Positions 17,568-25,394 of a DNA stretch of 40,142 bases are shown in pieces. Under the pieces are notes generated by a model. The model ran no database searches. It saw only the letters and a list, made by a program, of their open reading frames with translations, and was not told the DNA's origin. Source of the stretch: a virus. The stretch lies in IMG/VR virus record IMGVR_UViG_3300009149_007388, positions 1-40,142 of that record; one strand, 5' to 3'. Position 1 is the first letter of the stretch; each line of letters begins with the position of its first letter. The translations under genes were made by a program, and so were the position numbers.

Positions 17568-19645
17568 TAAAGTATCCTCCTCTCAGCCCGGGTCTTCGGG
17601 CGCAGGTCCTCCCTGAGCTCCTCGATCAGTTTGAACCATAGGGGAACCACCACCTTTTTCCAGTCGTAGTTTAACGAGAACTCCCTTGCCTTCTCGCCGT
17701 ATTGTCTCATTTTGTCGGGGTTGTTGTAGGCGTCCTCGAGGGCCTCGGCGATCTCATACTCGTCCGGGATGGCCCACTTGCTCATAAGGATCGTCGTCTT
17801 GTATGAGTCGAAGCCGCCGGCGTTCTTCAGCGTGTTGACTAGCCATCCGTGTCCCTCGATAAGCTCCGTCATGGAGGTGAAGCGGGTTCCGATGGTCGGC
17901 ACTCCGCAGGCGCCGGCCTCGATGATGGGTATGCCGAAGCCCTCGGCTTGGCTGGCGTTCAGCAGCACGTCGAAGGCGCCGTACATCTTGGATAGGTCTG
18001 CCGAGATCATGCCGCAGTACATGGAAAACGGGTTCGTGACCCGTATGTACTGGGAGACGTTGTGTATCTGCGCTAGGTGTCCCAGCGGGTACGCGCCGGG
18101 GAAGTTCTTGTTGGCGTGAATGTGCATACGGGTGTCCCCACGGGCGTCGGGGTTCTGGTCTAAGAATATCTCAAGCGCCACGAAGTCCCGGTCGAAGCCT
18201 TTGCGCAGGGTGTCCTTATTGGACGCGACTTTGCCGATGATGAAGGAGCCCTCAGGCCAATCCAATCCCTCGTTCGGCATAAGCGTCTCGGAGAGTTTAA
18301 AGAGATCCTTGCTGTCCCGCACCTTATCTTCAGACGGGAGGAAGACCTCGGTGTCGACGCCGTGGGGGATGTACTCAGTCGGGATGCCCTCCATCTCAAG
18401 TTGGCGGCGACCGAACTGGCTCATGGCCACGCATTGGTACGCCTGCCTCGCCTGGTTGATTGTCGGCGGCGGTATTGGGTCATGGTCGACAGGGAAATAC
18501 GCGACCCATTTAGGGTTGATCTTCGTGAACCAGTTCCGCTCCCCGGCGAGTAGTGGGGAGTCCCCGATCCAGATGTCGAAGAGCGTGATCATGATGTCGG
18601 GTCTCCAGTACCGGTGGACGAGTTTGGCGGCGTCTATACCGTAGGGGTCGAACATCCTAGGATAACAGATTAGGTTATTGAATCCGAGGGCGGCGCCCTC
18701 AAGGCCATAGTAAGAGAGAGCCCGAACATCGTAGTGCTCGTTGAGCGGGTAGACGACGCCCTTGGTGCCGACGCCGTAACCTGTCGGCGCCCACGGGCTG
18801 TTACTCCACCAGAGAATCTTGAAGTCCTTACCGCCTGGTTTAATCGTGACAGGGACGACAGTGTCGACGGTCGGAGGGAGACGTGTCTCCCGGAGGTACA
18901 TTGTGACGCCGTGGTCGTGCTTGTCAGGCCACCGGCTGTCGTATTTAACTTCGGGGTAGATGAACTCGTTTATGCGGATCGGGTCGAAGCCGCGGCGCAG
19001 GAACTCGGTTATCCACCACTCCTTTGAGTAGATTGAGACGTGAGTCGCATCGGTGCCGTGGCTCTGGTCAGGCTGCGTGTCGTCGATGTCAATGGGGGTA
19101 TCAAAGACGATTACTTTACCGACTCTGCATCCTTCATCTATCGCATGGTAGAGGTCGGGGACGCGGATGTGTTCCCAGATGTCTAGGGCGATGACGACGT
19201 CGAACTCCTTGTCACCCCACATTCTGAGGTCGCATACGTCGCCGCAGTAAAGTTGGTCTAGGACGGGCTCGGCGCCGTGCTCGATCGCCCACTCGCTTAT
19301 ATCCACGCCGACGGCGTTGACGCCCCGCTCTTGAAACGCCTGAACCATGTAGCCCCTGGCGCAGCCGAGGACTATGGCGCTCTTTATTCCCTTAAGGGAG
19401 TTCAGAATGGTATTGACTAGATTTCTGTCTCTTTCGAGGTAGAACTCTTCCGTGTAGGGAGTGAATAGCATCTTATCGGTCACCGGGTCTCGGCGGCCGT
19501 AGTTGCTGCCCTCGGCGCGGAGGAAGTAGCCTTCACCGAATATCTCAGAGGGGGCGCTTCCCGCGAACTTTTTTTCACTAGAACGTTTTACTTGACTTTT
19601 TTCTTTCTCCAAATTCAATGTCTCCAGAATCGGTTTATACTCCAA
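17567..19645 (-). CDS. Fused SAM methyltransferase and GT4 glycosyltransferase
   Basis: 692 residues; TTG start with no strong ribosome binding site, so the exact start is uncertain. Residues about 75-250 are a class I methyltransferase (AIVLGCARGYMVQAF, GVDISEWAIEHG, FDVVIALDIWEHI). Residues about 275-690 are a GT-B glycosyltransferase (WWSNSPWAPTGYGVGT, a PTEYIPHGVDTEVF linker, GKVASNKDTLRKGFD, ASQAEGFGIPIIEAGACGVP with intact E-x7-E). This is the first gene of the cassette, 52 bases after the capsid gene; a small hairpin lies in between. The fusion could cap or methylate a sugar and extend it. Confidence 0.85.
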   Translation of the reverse strand: MEYKPILETLNLEKEKSQVKRSSEKKFAGSAPSEIFGEGYFLRAEGSNYGRRDPVTDKMLFTPYTEEFYLERDRNLVNTILNSLKGIKSAIVLGCARGYMVQAFQERGVNAVGVDISEWAIEHGAEPVLDQLYCGDVCDLRMWGDKEFDVVIALDIWEHIRVPDLYHAIDEGCRVGKVIVFDTPIDIDDTQPDQSHGTDATHVSIYSKEWWITEFLRRGFDPIRINEFIYPEVKYDSRWPDKHDHGVTMYLRETRLPPTVDTVVPVTIKPGGKDFKILWWSNSPWAPTGYGVGTKGVVYPLNEHYDVRALSYYGLEGAALGFNNLICYPRMFDPYGIDAAKLVHRYWRPDIMITLFDIWIGDSPLLAGERNWFTKINPKWVAYFPVDHDPIPPPTINQARQAYQCVAMSQFGRRQLEMEGIPTEYIPHGVDTEVFLPSEDKVRDSKDLFKLSETLMPNEGLDWPEGSFIIGKVASNKDTLRKGFDRDFVALEIFLDQNPDARGDTRMHIHANKNFPGAYPLGHLAQIHNVSQYIRVTNPFSMYCGMISADLSKMYGAFDVLLNASQAEGFGIPIIEAGACGVPTIGTRFTSMTELIEGHGWLVNTLKNAGGFDSYKTTILMSKWAIPDEYEIAEALEDAYNNPDKMRQYGEKAREFSLNYDWKKVVVPLWFKLIEELREDLRPKTRAERRIL

Positions 19646-19651
19646 GACTAT

Positions 19652-19666
19652 CCCGTAAAAAGCCGG
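19652..19666 (-). other. Small hairpin between capsid gene and sugar cassette
   Basis: On the transcribed strand CCCG GCTTTTTA(C) CGGG can form a 4-bp stem in the 52-base gap after the capsid stop. It is too weak to call a terminator. It may mark an mRNA processing or attenuation point that keeps cassette expression below capsid expression. Low confidence. Confidence 0.25.
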
Positions 19667-19697
19667 GAGGAAAGAAGGTAGAATTTACTTAGAAGGG

Positions 19698-20927
19698 CTA
19701 ACCTTCGAAGGTGTGTATCCAGAAGATACCGTCAGGGTGTAGACAGACTCCGCCGTACTTGATGTCGGCGAGAACCCAGCGCTTTTGCAGGCGTGGGCTG
19801 TACTCAGTCTCGATCGTTATGCCGTGCTTCAAGGCGCCGGCTAGGGCGCCCTTCGCGAGCAGCAACGTCCTGTAGGTTCCGCCTGTGCCGGTGAGTTGCA
19901 GGGTGCCCTTCGGCGTGACGTTAATCTCCATGCCGTAGGCGGTTTCTAGCCGTCCGCCGGTGACGACGTCACGGGCGCCGAACTGGTTGGCGTACCTGAA
20001 GTTGGTGTCCTGCATCAGCGATATGTGGGGTATTGGGTGCATGATCACTTTGACTGGGTCGTAAGTTCCAGCCTGCATGCTCCCCATTGCCTCAAGCAGC
20101 AGAGAGCCGGACATTGCTCCGGTGTGTGTCATCGTTCCAGCGTTATCGCAGCTTAGGGCAATGCCGAAGAAATAGTTGTCAACACAGACTTCTAGGCAGC
20201 TTCCAAGCGACTCGTTGATGGCGTCAACGAGGCCGTACTGTACGGTCTCGATGTCGTTCTTACAGATCGCATAGGCACAGACGTCGTGTTCGAGCTCGAT
20301 ATAGGGGCACGCGATGACCGGGGCCACGGTGTCCGGCTCGTCACATTCTAGGTCTACGCAGAGCGCAGGTGCAACCCGGGGAATGTATATCTTGGCGCCG
20401 GGCCTTCCCTGTATCTCGGTGTACCAGTTCATGAAGCTGGCGCCTAGGAACACCGAGCCGGGGTAGACGTGATCGCGCTCGATCTTGTCGCTCCACACCT
20501 CGGGGATTGCGCAGTTGTTTCCGCCCTGGGCAATGGTTCCGATGGCTTCGGTGAGGCTCTCGTTGAGCTTCAGATTATACGTGGTTTCCTGCGTCTCCTT
20601 ATCGTAACCTCGAATGACGATGTCCTCGACGAGTCTCTGGTTATTCCTTAGATCGTCGCTTTTCCGTAGTTTGTAGTCGTCTGATGTAATCATTCTGGCG
20701 CCGCGGCTGGTTTCCCTGAGCATCTCCTCGATGGGAGCTCGCCAGTCCCAGTCCTCGACTATGTGGCCGAATTCGCCGATGCTCTCCGTGAGGCCGGTTG
20801 TCTCCTTCTTCGGTGTAAGGCGTTCCTCTAGGGCTTTGAACTCTTCCTCGATCTTTGCATGTATGTCTCCGGTAAATTTTGACAGGTTGATCTTGACGGT
20901 AGTTCCTTCTAATTCTTGGTCAGACAA
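19698..20927 (-). CDS. Major capsid protein (HK97-fold candidate)
   Basis: 409 residues from a TTG at 20927. I choose this start because GAGGTG lies six bases upstream and the protein then begins MSDQELEGTTV; an upstream GTG at 21017 would translate hairpin repeats and has no ribosome binding site. The N-terminal 100 residues are charged and helical, as expected for a delta/scaffold-like region. The rest (FGHIVEDW, AIPEVWSDKIERDHVYPGSVF, GASFMNWYTEIQGRPGAKIYIPR, YGLVDAINESLGS, then VKVIMHPIPHISLMQD and the DVVTGGRLETAYGMEINVTP segment) has the domain order of capsid proteins: E-loop and P-domain, then A-domain with a position-fixing His-Pro segment. It follows protease-scaffold and tail-tube genes. 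Confidence 0.8.
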   Translation of the reverse strand: MSDQELEGTTVKINLSKFTGDIHAKIEEEFKALEERLTPKKETTGLTESIGEFGHIVEDWDWRAPIEEMLRETSRGARMITSDDYKLRKSDDLRNNQRLVEDIVIRGYDKETQETTYNLKLNESLTEAIGTIAQGGNNCAIPEVWSDKIERDHVYPGSVFLGASFMNWYTEIQGRPGAKIYIPRVAPALCVDLECDEPDTVAPVIACPYIELEHDVCAYAICKNDIETVQYGLVDAINESLGSCLEVCVDNYFFGIALSCDNAGTMTHTGAMSGSLLLEAMGSMQAGTYDPVKVIMHPIPHISLMQDTNFRYANQFGARDVVTGGRLETAYGMEINVTPKGTLQLTGTGGTYRTLLLAKGALAGALKHGITIETEYSPRLQKRWVLADIKYGGVCLHPDGIFWIHTFEG

Positions 20928-21000
20928 TAATAACACCTCTTGTGTTTGGGCGTAGTTTAACGGCGGCATGCCCGATTCTAGTCCGCCGGCAACCGGAATG

Positions 21001-21099
21001 TTTAGCCTCCAGGTCACTGTGGAGGATCGACCGAAGTTTTTAGCTTCCAGGTCGTTTAGAAGACCGACCGAAATGTTTAGCCTCCAGGTCGTTTGGAGG
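21001..21099 (-). repeat. Three tandem ~38-base hairpin repeats in the capsid mRNA leader
   Basis: Three copies start at 21001, 21039 and 21076 (TTTAGCCTCCAGGTC and variants). Each forms a stem with a 9-10 base loop: CCTCC/GGAGG at 21006-21010 with 21021-21025, CTTC/GAAG at 21044-21047 with 21059-21062, CCTCC/GGAGG at 21081-21085 with 21095-21099. The middle copy replaces a C-G pair by U-A, so pairing is kept. The spacer CGACCGAA is shared. In the leftward RNA these lie 75 to 170 bases before the capsid start and pair an SD-like GGAGG with CCUCC. A role in capsid translation, stability or protein binding is inferred. Confidence 0.7.
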
Positions 21100-21143
21100 G
21101 TCAGCTAGTGACTTTGAAGGCTCCATTCTATCGCTACAATATT

Positions 21144-21164
21144 CCGCCTTTGAAAAAACGGCGG
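21144..21164 (-). terminator. Hairpin with A/U-rich loop after tail-tube gene
   Basis: CCGCC at 21144-21148 pairs with GGCGG at 21160-21164 around an A/T-rich loop, 36 bases beyond the tail-tube stop. In the leftward transcript the stem is followed by AAUAUUG. It could be a terminator, a processing site or part of the structured capsid leader. No clear T tract follows, so termination is uncertain. Confidence 0.35.
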
Positions 21165-21199
21165 AGGATAAGATTACGGGTTCAACTTGGTTTGGGGGA

Positions 21200-21616
21200 T
21201 TAAGGCGTGGTTACGGCGTACATGTCGAAGGTTATCTCTTCGATCACGGCAGCCTCGGACTCTGTCTCCATGCCGGTGATGCTATAGCTTTTTATCGCTA
21301 GACTTCCGGTGATGAATCCACAAGCTGGTGTGGTGGTTCCGCAGATGGTCTGGCCGCGCGGGTAGATCGTCGCGGAGTAGACGGTACAGTTCACCATGAA
21401 ATTGTCGAGCCAGTCACCACACAGATATGCTTTCCGTGCGGCGCCTTCGTAGTTTCGTCGCCCTAGGAGTATCTGTGTAGGGTCGTAGGATCCCATCGCC
21501 CTCCACGGGGTCTGGGCTCTGTCACCCGAGAACTCGATTCCCGTGAGGAAGGCGATCATGGTGCCGCCTATGCCTAGTTCGCCTATCAGCCCCTCAATTG
21601 CACTAGATGCTGACAT
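21200..21616 (-). CDS. Major tail tube protein candidate
   Basis: 138 residues; ATG preceded by AGGTGAA. The order GGTMIAFLTGIEFSGDRAQTPW, GSYDPTQILLGRRNYEG, WLDNFMVNCTVY, IKSYSITGMETESEAAVIEE and ITFDMYAV is the strand pattern of tail tube subunits: a GT-x-I strand, a Q-TP-x-x-x-GS-xP loop, then an ITG strand and a closing EEITF strand. The tube call is by fold pattern, not by close homology. Unusually, it lies between protease-scaffold and capsid genes, ten kilobases away from the tail module. Confidence 0.65.
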   Translation of the reverse strand: MSASSAIEGLIGELGIGGTMIAFLTGIEFSGDRAQTPWRAMGSYDPTQILLGRRNYEGAARKAYLCGDWLDNFMVNCTVYSATIYPRGQTICGTTTPACGFITGSLAIKSYSITGMETESEAAVIEEITFDMYAVTTP

Positions 21617-21626
21617 TCGGGTTCAC

Positions 21627-22283
21627 CTACTCGATTATTATCTCCTTAGGTGTCTTCGAGATGCGTCGCTTAAGGCTCCGGATGGTGTTAGTCATTTCCT
21701 CGATTTTTTCGCGTAGTTCCTTGACCAGCTTCTGGCTGCTAAGGTTGCTCCTTGCCGACTCCGCCCGTATCAGGGCGGTATCGCTGACCTCTCTTGTCAA
21801 CTCCGATACGCGCTCTGTGAGCTCGGCGACTTCCCTACTGAGGCGGCCTTTCTCACGTTCGGCGTTTGTGGCTTCCTGTACGGCGGTTGCTCGCTTGGTG
21901 GACTCCTCGTTCATCTTCGTCAGTGTTCTGGTAAGCTCATCCTTCGCTTCGGCGAGGTCTTTCTTCTGTACCGCGAACTTCTCTTCAGCAGATTTTATCG
22001 CTTCCTTGTAGAAGATGAGGTCGCCTTCGGCAGAGACGAGGCGAACCTCCAGCTCTGGGATTCTATTCAAGGCTATTTCTAGTTTCCCGCTGAGTTCTCT
22101 AGCGTTTTCTCGGATCCTGACGTTCTTGTTCTGCTCGACTGCGAGTTCTTGTGTGACGCGTGTTATCTTGTCTGTTGCTTCCGTGAGGTCCATCTTCGTC
22201 TTGACGTGATCATCTATTTCCCGGTTCTTTGCCTGTTCAGCCCGTAGGACTTTCTCTTCTAGTTCGTTTATCTTATCTTTCAT
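21627..22283 (-). CDS. Nested scaffold protein from internal start
   Basis: Inside the protease-scaffold gene, GGAG at 22295-22292 lies eight bases before an in-frame ATG at 22283, exactly where the coiled coil begins (KDKINELEEKVLRAEQ). The product would be 218 residues of almost pure coiled coil. Lambda makes its Nu3 scaffold this way inside gene C; the same design here is inferred from the ribosome binding site and the domain border. Confidence 0.5.
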   Translation of the reverse strand: MKDKINELEEKVLRAEQAKNREIDDHVKTKMDLTEATDKITRVTQELAVEQNKNVRIRENARELSGKLEIALNRIPELEVRLVSAEGDLIFYKEAIKSAEEKFAVQKKDLAEAKDELTRTLTKMNEESTKRATAVQEATNAEREKGRLSREVAELTERVSELTREVSDTALIRAESARSNLSSQKLVKELREKIEEMTNTIRSLKRRISKTPKEIIIE

Positions 22284-23948
22284 TACCATTTCTCCTATGT
22301 TTTCCTTGGTTCTGTCTAGATCGGTTGCCCGCTCCCTGGGACGTGCATCGGTGCAGGCAGAGTCGTTCTTGCGTACCAGCTTCTCAGTGATGGAACAACG
22401 TCCCACACCAGAGCCGATGGCGCCCCGGGAGATGGAGACTTCGACGTCGGTAGCTTCACCCGTCACGGCGGATTTCGTCACCGTGGTGTCGCTTAGATCC
22501 GCGAAGAACCTGCATTGTCCGCAGACGTCGACACCGTAGACGCCTTTGGTTTCTTCTGTGAGTGCCCCCTCCTTCCACGGAGCGGTCTCATCGAACTCTC
22601 CATAGTGACTCGCAATGTGGCGCATCGACTTGGCTTTATCCTCGGAGCCTAGGCTAACTCCACCACGGCCGCCTCGTAGTACGGCAGCCGCGGCGGCGAC
22701 GCCTCGCCAGACGAGTGTTCCGCCGTGAGTTTTCCCGTCTCCGGGAAGATGGTGCGGCAGGCGACAGTCGGCCTTGGTTTCTCCGTCGCCGGTTACGACG
22801 GCGGAGGCGTATCTTAGCTGTTCGAGGGAGTAGTCTGCGCGGTTTAGTTCCCAGGGGGTGTCCTTCGCTGCTTTGCTGTATTCCTTAATCCCTTTTTCTG
22901 TTTGGGACATTTCTGTTTCCTTTTCTATGTCTCTCTCCATACTCAGGCTCTCCGCTAGACTCCGCCCCAGAGACTCGTTAAAAATCAACGGCTCGAAGCC
23001 GTATGTCGCTGGAACGCCTGGTAGCGTAACTCCCTTCTCTAAGAGCGCTAGCTCCGTAAAGTTGTACCAAAACGGCACTTTGCGCCCGTCTTTTGTCCTA
23101 TACCCGCCTCGGGGTTCCCCCTCGATGCTTGGGTTGACTATGTCTCCCTCCTCTATCGCCCGCTGAACGTCGGTCTGGCTGTTGTGTATGCGTATGATGC
23201 ACTCGACGGCGTTATCCTCGAACTCGGCCCAGTCCACCCGGCTCTCGGGGAAGGGCAGCCTCCTATTATGGTCATGGTTGAGGTTCAGCGGACGCCATGT
23301 CAGTGTGCGAGCGGATCTCTCCAGCTCCTCAATGTTCGTGTAGTCTGCCTTATTCATCGATACGACGGCCGCGAGGGCCCGTACCTTCCAGTACTTCGCC
23401 TCGTCGTCTTCCCGCAGGTATTTGATGAGCGGCCTCGCCCAGTTATACGCCTCGCATATGCCGCCCCAGCACTCCTTGAGCTGAGCCTGGTTGCTGTACG
23501 GCTTCTCGATGTCAAGCCCGTAGGATGACACCATATCATCGAATTTCAGGCGCCCTTTCACGTCACCGAAGATTCTTATGAAGTCACTCAGGACTTTGAC
23601 GAAGTCGGCGTGCACCGCTTCGGATATGTCCTCGGTCGGGGATTTATGTCGGTACATGTGCTCCGCCCCACATTTTGGACACTTTATGTCGACGCAGTGT
23701 TCAGACGGGTTTTCTAGGACATAGCCGCAGTTCCGGCAGTAACATCTTTCAGGTATTGGAGTCGTCCCCTTATCGGGCGCCGGCGGGATTACGACGCCGA
23801 TCTGTTCATGGCTCCGTCGCCACGTCGAGTAACACATGGCTATTATCTGGTCGTCCGTCCGATCCGGGTCGGTTTTATGCAGTGCGCTGATGCAGCGACC
23901 GATGAAGTCGCTCTCGGACTCGCCGCTACGTGGCTCAGGAACCGGCAA
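21627..23948 (-). CDS. Prohead protease fused to scaffold domain
   Basis: 773 residues; TTG start with a near-perfect GGAGTGA seven bases upstream, overlapping the previous gene by 14 bases. Domains: 1-46, a small conserved phage segment (SESDFIGRC, AMCYSTWRRS); 69-93, a zinc ribbon (CYCRNCG, then CVDIKCPKCG); about 170-325, an HK97-like serine protease with His225/His227 (LNHDH) and Ser274 (NPSIEG), 49 and 47 residues apart; about 365-450, the KADCRLPHH...RGV...HYGEF segment often fused to phage proteases; 476-532, a Cys motif (CGQC, RCSI, ACTD); 556-760, long coiled coil acting as scaffold. It should guide capsid assembly and then cleave the scaffold and the capsid N-terminus. Confidence 0.85.
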   Translation of the reverse strand: MPVPEPRSGESESDFIGRCISALHKTDPDRTDDQIIAMCYSTWRRSHEQIGVVIPPAPDKGTTPIPERCYCRNCGYVLENPSEHCVDIKCPKCGAEHMYRHKSPTEDISEAVHADFVKVLSDFIRIFGDVKGRLKFDDMVSSYGLDIEKPYSNQAQLKECWGGICEAYNWARPLIKYLREDDEAKYWKVRALAAVVSMNKADYTNIEELERSARTLTWRPLNLNHDHNRRLPFPESRVDWAEFEDNAVECIIRIHNSQTDVQRAIEEGDIVNPSIEGEPRGGYRTKDGRKVPFWYNFTELALLEKGVTLPGVPATYGFEPLIFNESLGRSLAESLSMERDIEKETEMSQTEKGIKEYSKAAKDTPWELNRADYSLEQLRYASAVVTGDGETKADCRLPHHLPGDGKTHGGTLVWRGVAAAAAVLRGGRGGVSLGSEDKAKSMRHIASHYGEFDETAPWKEGALTEETKGVYGVDVCGQCRFFADLSDTTVTKSAVTGEATDVEVSISRGAIGSGVGRCSITEKLVRKNDSACTDARPRERATDLDRTKENIGEMVMKDKINELEEKVLRAEQAKNREIDDHVKTKMDLTEATDKITRVTQELAVEQNKNVRIRENARELSGKLEIALNRIPELEVRLVSAEGDLIFYKEAIKSAEEKFAVQKKDLAEAKDELTRTLTKMNEESTKRATAVQEATNAEREKGRLSREVAELTERVSELTREVSDTALIRAESARSNLSSQKLVKELREKIEEMTNTIRSLKRRISKTPKEIIIE

Positions 23949-24486
23949 CAGTTTTCACTCCTTGTCGGGCGGCCTTAAAGAACCGCCTGCACTCGTGCCA
24001 TGACGGGGGGCTTCTACAGATCCTGTAGCTTCTCAGCGGAACGTTTATGGCGTGACACCAGAACCCGCTGCAGCCCGCCGCGCCGACCGGGACAGGGCCC
24101 AGATAGGGACAGTCGTCCCGTGGAGGCGTTGGCGCTGCTGGCCGTTTAACCGTTTTCCGAGACGTTCCCGGCGGCGACAGGACACCGATCCCTGTGAGTT
24201 TAACCGTGGGAGTAGGTTCGAAAACAACTTTGATTGTCTCCATATCAGCCCCAATAACGGTGGTGACTTCCTCAGTGGGCGGCAGCTCTACGACTTCTTC
24301 CTCTGGCTCAGGCTCTTTGGCTGTTCCAATTTTCGTCGTGTACCGCGTACAATCAAGCCACTCCGCGTTTACCTTGCACATCGAGATGTCGGTCAGCTTC
24401 TTCTTACGGCCGAAAACGACGCAGAACCAGCCCGTGCAGGCCGCACAGTGAGAAGCCTCGTAGATCAGGTAGGGACAGTTGACCAT
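23935..24486 (-). CDS. Duplicated Cys-motif protein
   Basis: About 183 residues; GAGGTG lies six bases before the ATG at 24486 (an ATG at 24489 is also possible), overlapping the previous stop. The protein has two related metal-binding-like modules at its ends: CPYLIYEASHCAACTGWFC...C...WLDCTRY and CPYLGPVPVGAAGCSGFWC...C...WHECRRF. Both read CPYL-x(5-9)-C-x(0-3)-G-(W/F)-(F/W)-C-x(13)-C-x(5-6)-W-x-x-C. A Pro/Glu/Val-rich linker joins them. It sits between a membrane-anchored coil and the protease. Function unknown; a virion or assembly role is inferred. Confidence 0.6.
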   Translation of the reverse strand: MVNCPYLIYEASHCAACTGWFCVVFGRKKKLTDISMCKVNAEWLDCTRYTTKIGTAKEPEPEEEVVELPPTEEVTTVIGADMETIKVVFEPTPTVKLTGIGVLSPPGTSRKTVKRPAAPTPPRDDCPYLGPVPVGAAGCSGFWCHAINVPLRSYRICRSPPSWHECRRFFKAARQGVKTVAGS

Positions 24487-24725
24487 CATACCCACCTCAT
24501 GTGCTCAGCGATTTTCCAGAGAAACATAACAGCCGCCATCACGAAGGTCGGCGATAGCAGCCACCTCACGAGTCTCATCGTAACCTGAATCTCTGTTTTC
24601 AGCTCTAAGAACTGCCTCTCAAGTTTGGCGTGGCTCTCGTTGAGGACCCGGTAGGACTCCGCCAGATCGGCTAGACGATCGCCTTGCATCTCTATTAGTT
24701 TCAATATCTTTTGGTTTTCACTCAT
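24486..24725 (-). CDS. Small coiled-coil protein with C-terminal membrane segment
   Basis: 79 residues from the ATG at 24725 (GAGTG six bases upstream). Residues about 5-50 are heptad-like (LIEMQGDRLADLAESYRVL), followed by one hydrophobic segment (LLSPTFVMAAVMFLWKIA) near the end. The form recalls XhlA-type lysis accessories or small virion membrane proteins. It is located in the head gene block rather than beside the holin-like gene, so its role is open. Confidence 0.5.
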   Translation of the reverse strand: MSENQKILKLIEMQGDRLADLAESYRVLNESHAKLERQFLELKTEIQVTMRLVRWLLSPTFVMAAVMFLWKIAEHMRWV

Positions 24726-24778
24726 GTGAAACACTCTTTACGTTATTCTACCGTCTACAGGTTGCTCTCTACAATTTC

Positions 24779-25102
24779 TTATACTACATACGACGGGATT
24801 TCCTTGGGATCGAACATGAGTTCCCACTCGCACACACAGTTGCTATGGGCGGGAAGTGAAGGCAGAAATTGTCCACGCCGGTATATGCGCCCGTTCTGCG
24901 AGTCACAGTACGCGCACGGCCCCGAACGGCTCGCCCCCGGGTTCGTGGCCCATCGCCACCGCGTTATCCCGCCGGCGGTGCCATAGGCGATGAGGCCATT
25001 GTTGACGACTTTGTAAGTGAAGCTCTGTGAGAGCATGTTGATGCGCTGCATTATCCCCTCTGGGGAGCGCCAGTACTTCGACGCTCGGGCTTCACTTAAC
25101 AT
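24779..25102 (-). CDS. MuF-like minor head protein, C-terminal part
   Basis: 107 residues. The signature of the SPP1 gp7/Mu F head morphogenesis family is at the C-terminus: CAYCDSQNGRIYRRG, then FLPSLPAHSNCVCEWE. The preceding WRWATNPGASRSGP fits too. The N-terminal helical part of this family is missing here and may be supplied by the preceding gene, which overlaps by 11 bases in another frame. Such proteins bind the portal inside the procapsid and may be ejected with DNA. Confidence 0.7.
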   Translation of the reverse strand: MLSEARASKYWRSPEGIMQRINMLSQSFTYKVVNNGLIAYGTAGGITRWRWATNPGASRSGPCAYCDSQNGRIYRRGQFLPSLPAHSNCVCEWELMFDPKEIPSYVV

Positions 25103-25394
25103 CGTCTACTATCCCATAGAAGTCCTTGACGTAGTCGTCTCTCCACCGTTCCAGCCGGCGCCGCTCCTCCGGCGGCAGCTCGACGGGGCGCTTCAATGTC
25201 CAGCGGACGCGGTCACGGCTCAGCCGGAGGAGCGCCTCAAACTCGTCCTCTATGGCCGCCTTCCCCCGCTCCTTCGCGACCGCCTTAGGGTAGAAGTCGT
25301 GGCGGTAGCTGATGACGATGGCTTTGAGTCTACGGTTGATGTCGGCGGCGAACCTGTCGCTGGCACCCCTTCCGACACGTATTCTGCGGCTCAT
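25092..25394 (-). CDS. Probable N-terminal partner of the MuF-like protein
   Basis: 100 residues, strongly basic and helical (INRRLKAIVISYRHDFYPKA, RVRWTLKRPVELPPEERRRL). Its start ATG touches the stop of the decoration-like gene and its end overlaps the MuF-like gene in the next frame. In relatives the two parts are often one polypeptide, so this is either a natural split or a frameshifted gene. Alone it has no recognised motif. Confidence 0.55.
   Translation of the reverse strand: MSRRIRVGRGASDRFAADINRRLKAIVISYRHDFYPKAVAKERGKAAIEDEFEALLRLSRDRVRWTLKRPVELPPEERRRLERWRDDYVKDFYGIVDDVK

Noticed and set aside
20928-21017. N-terminal extension of the capsid protein from a GTG at 21017
   Set aside because: It would translate a hairpin repeat, has no ribosome binding site, and the TTG at 20927 has a well-placed GAGGTG.
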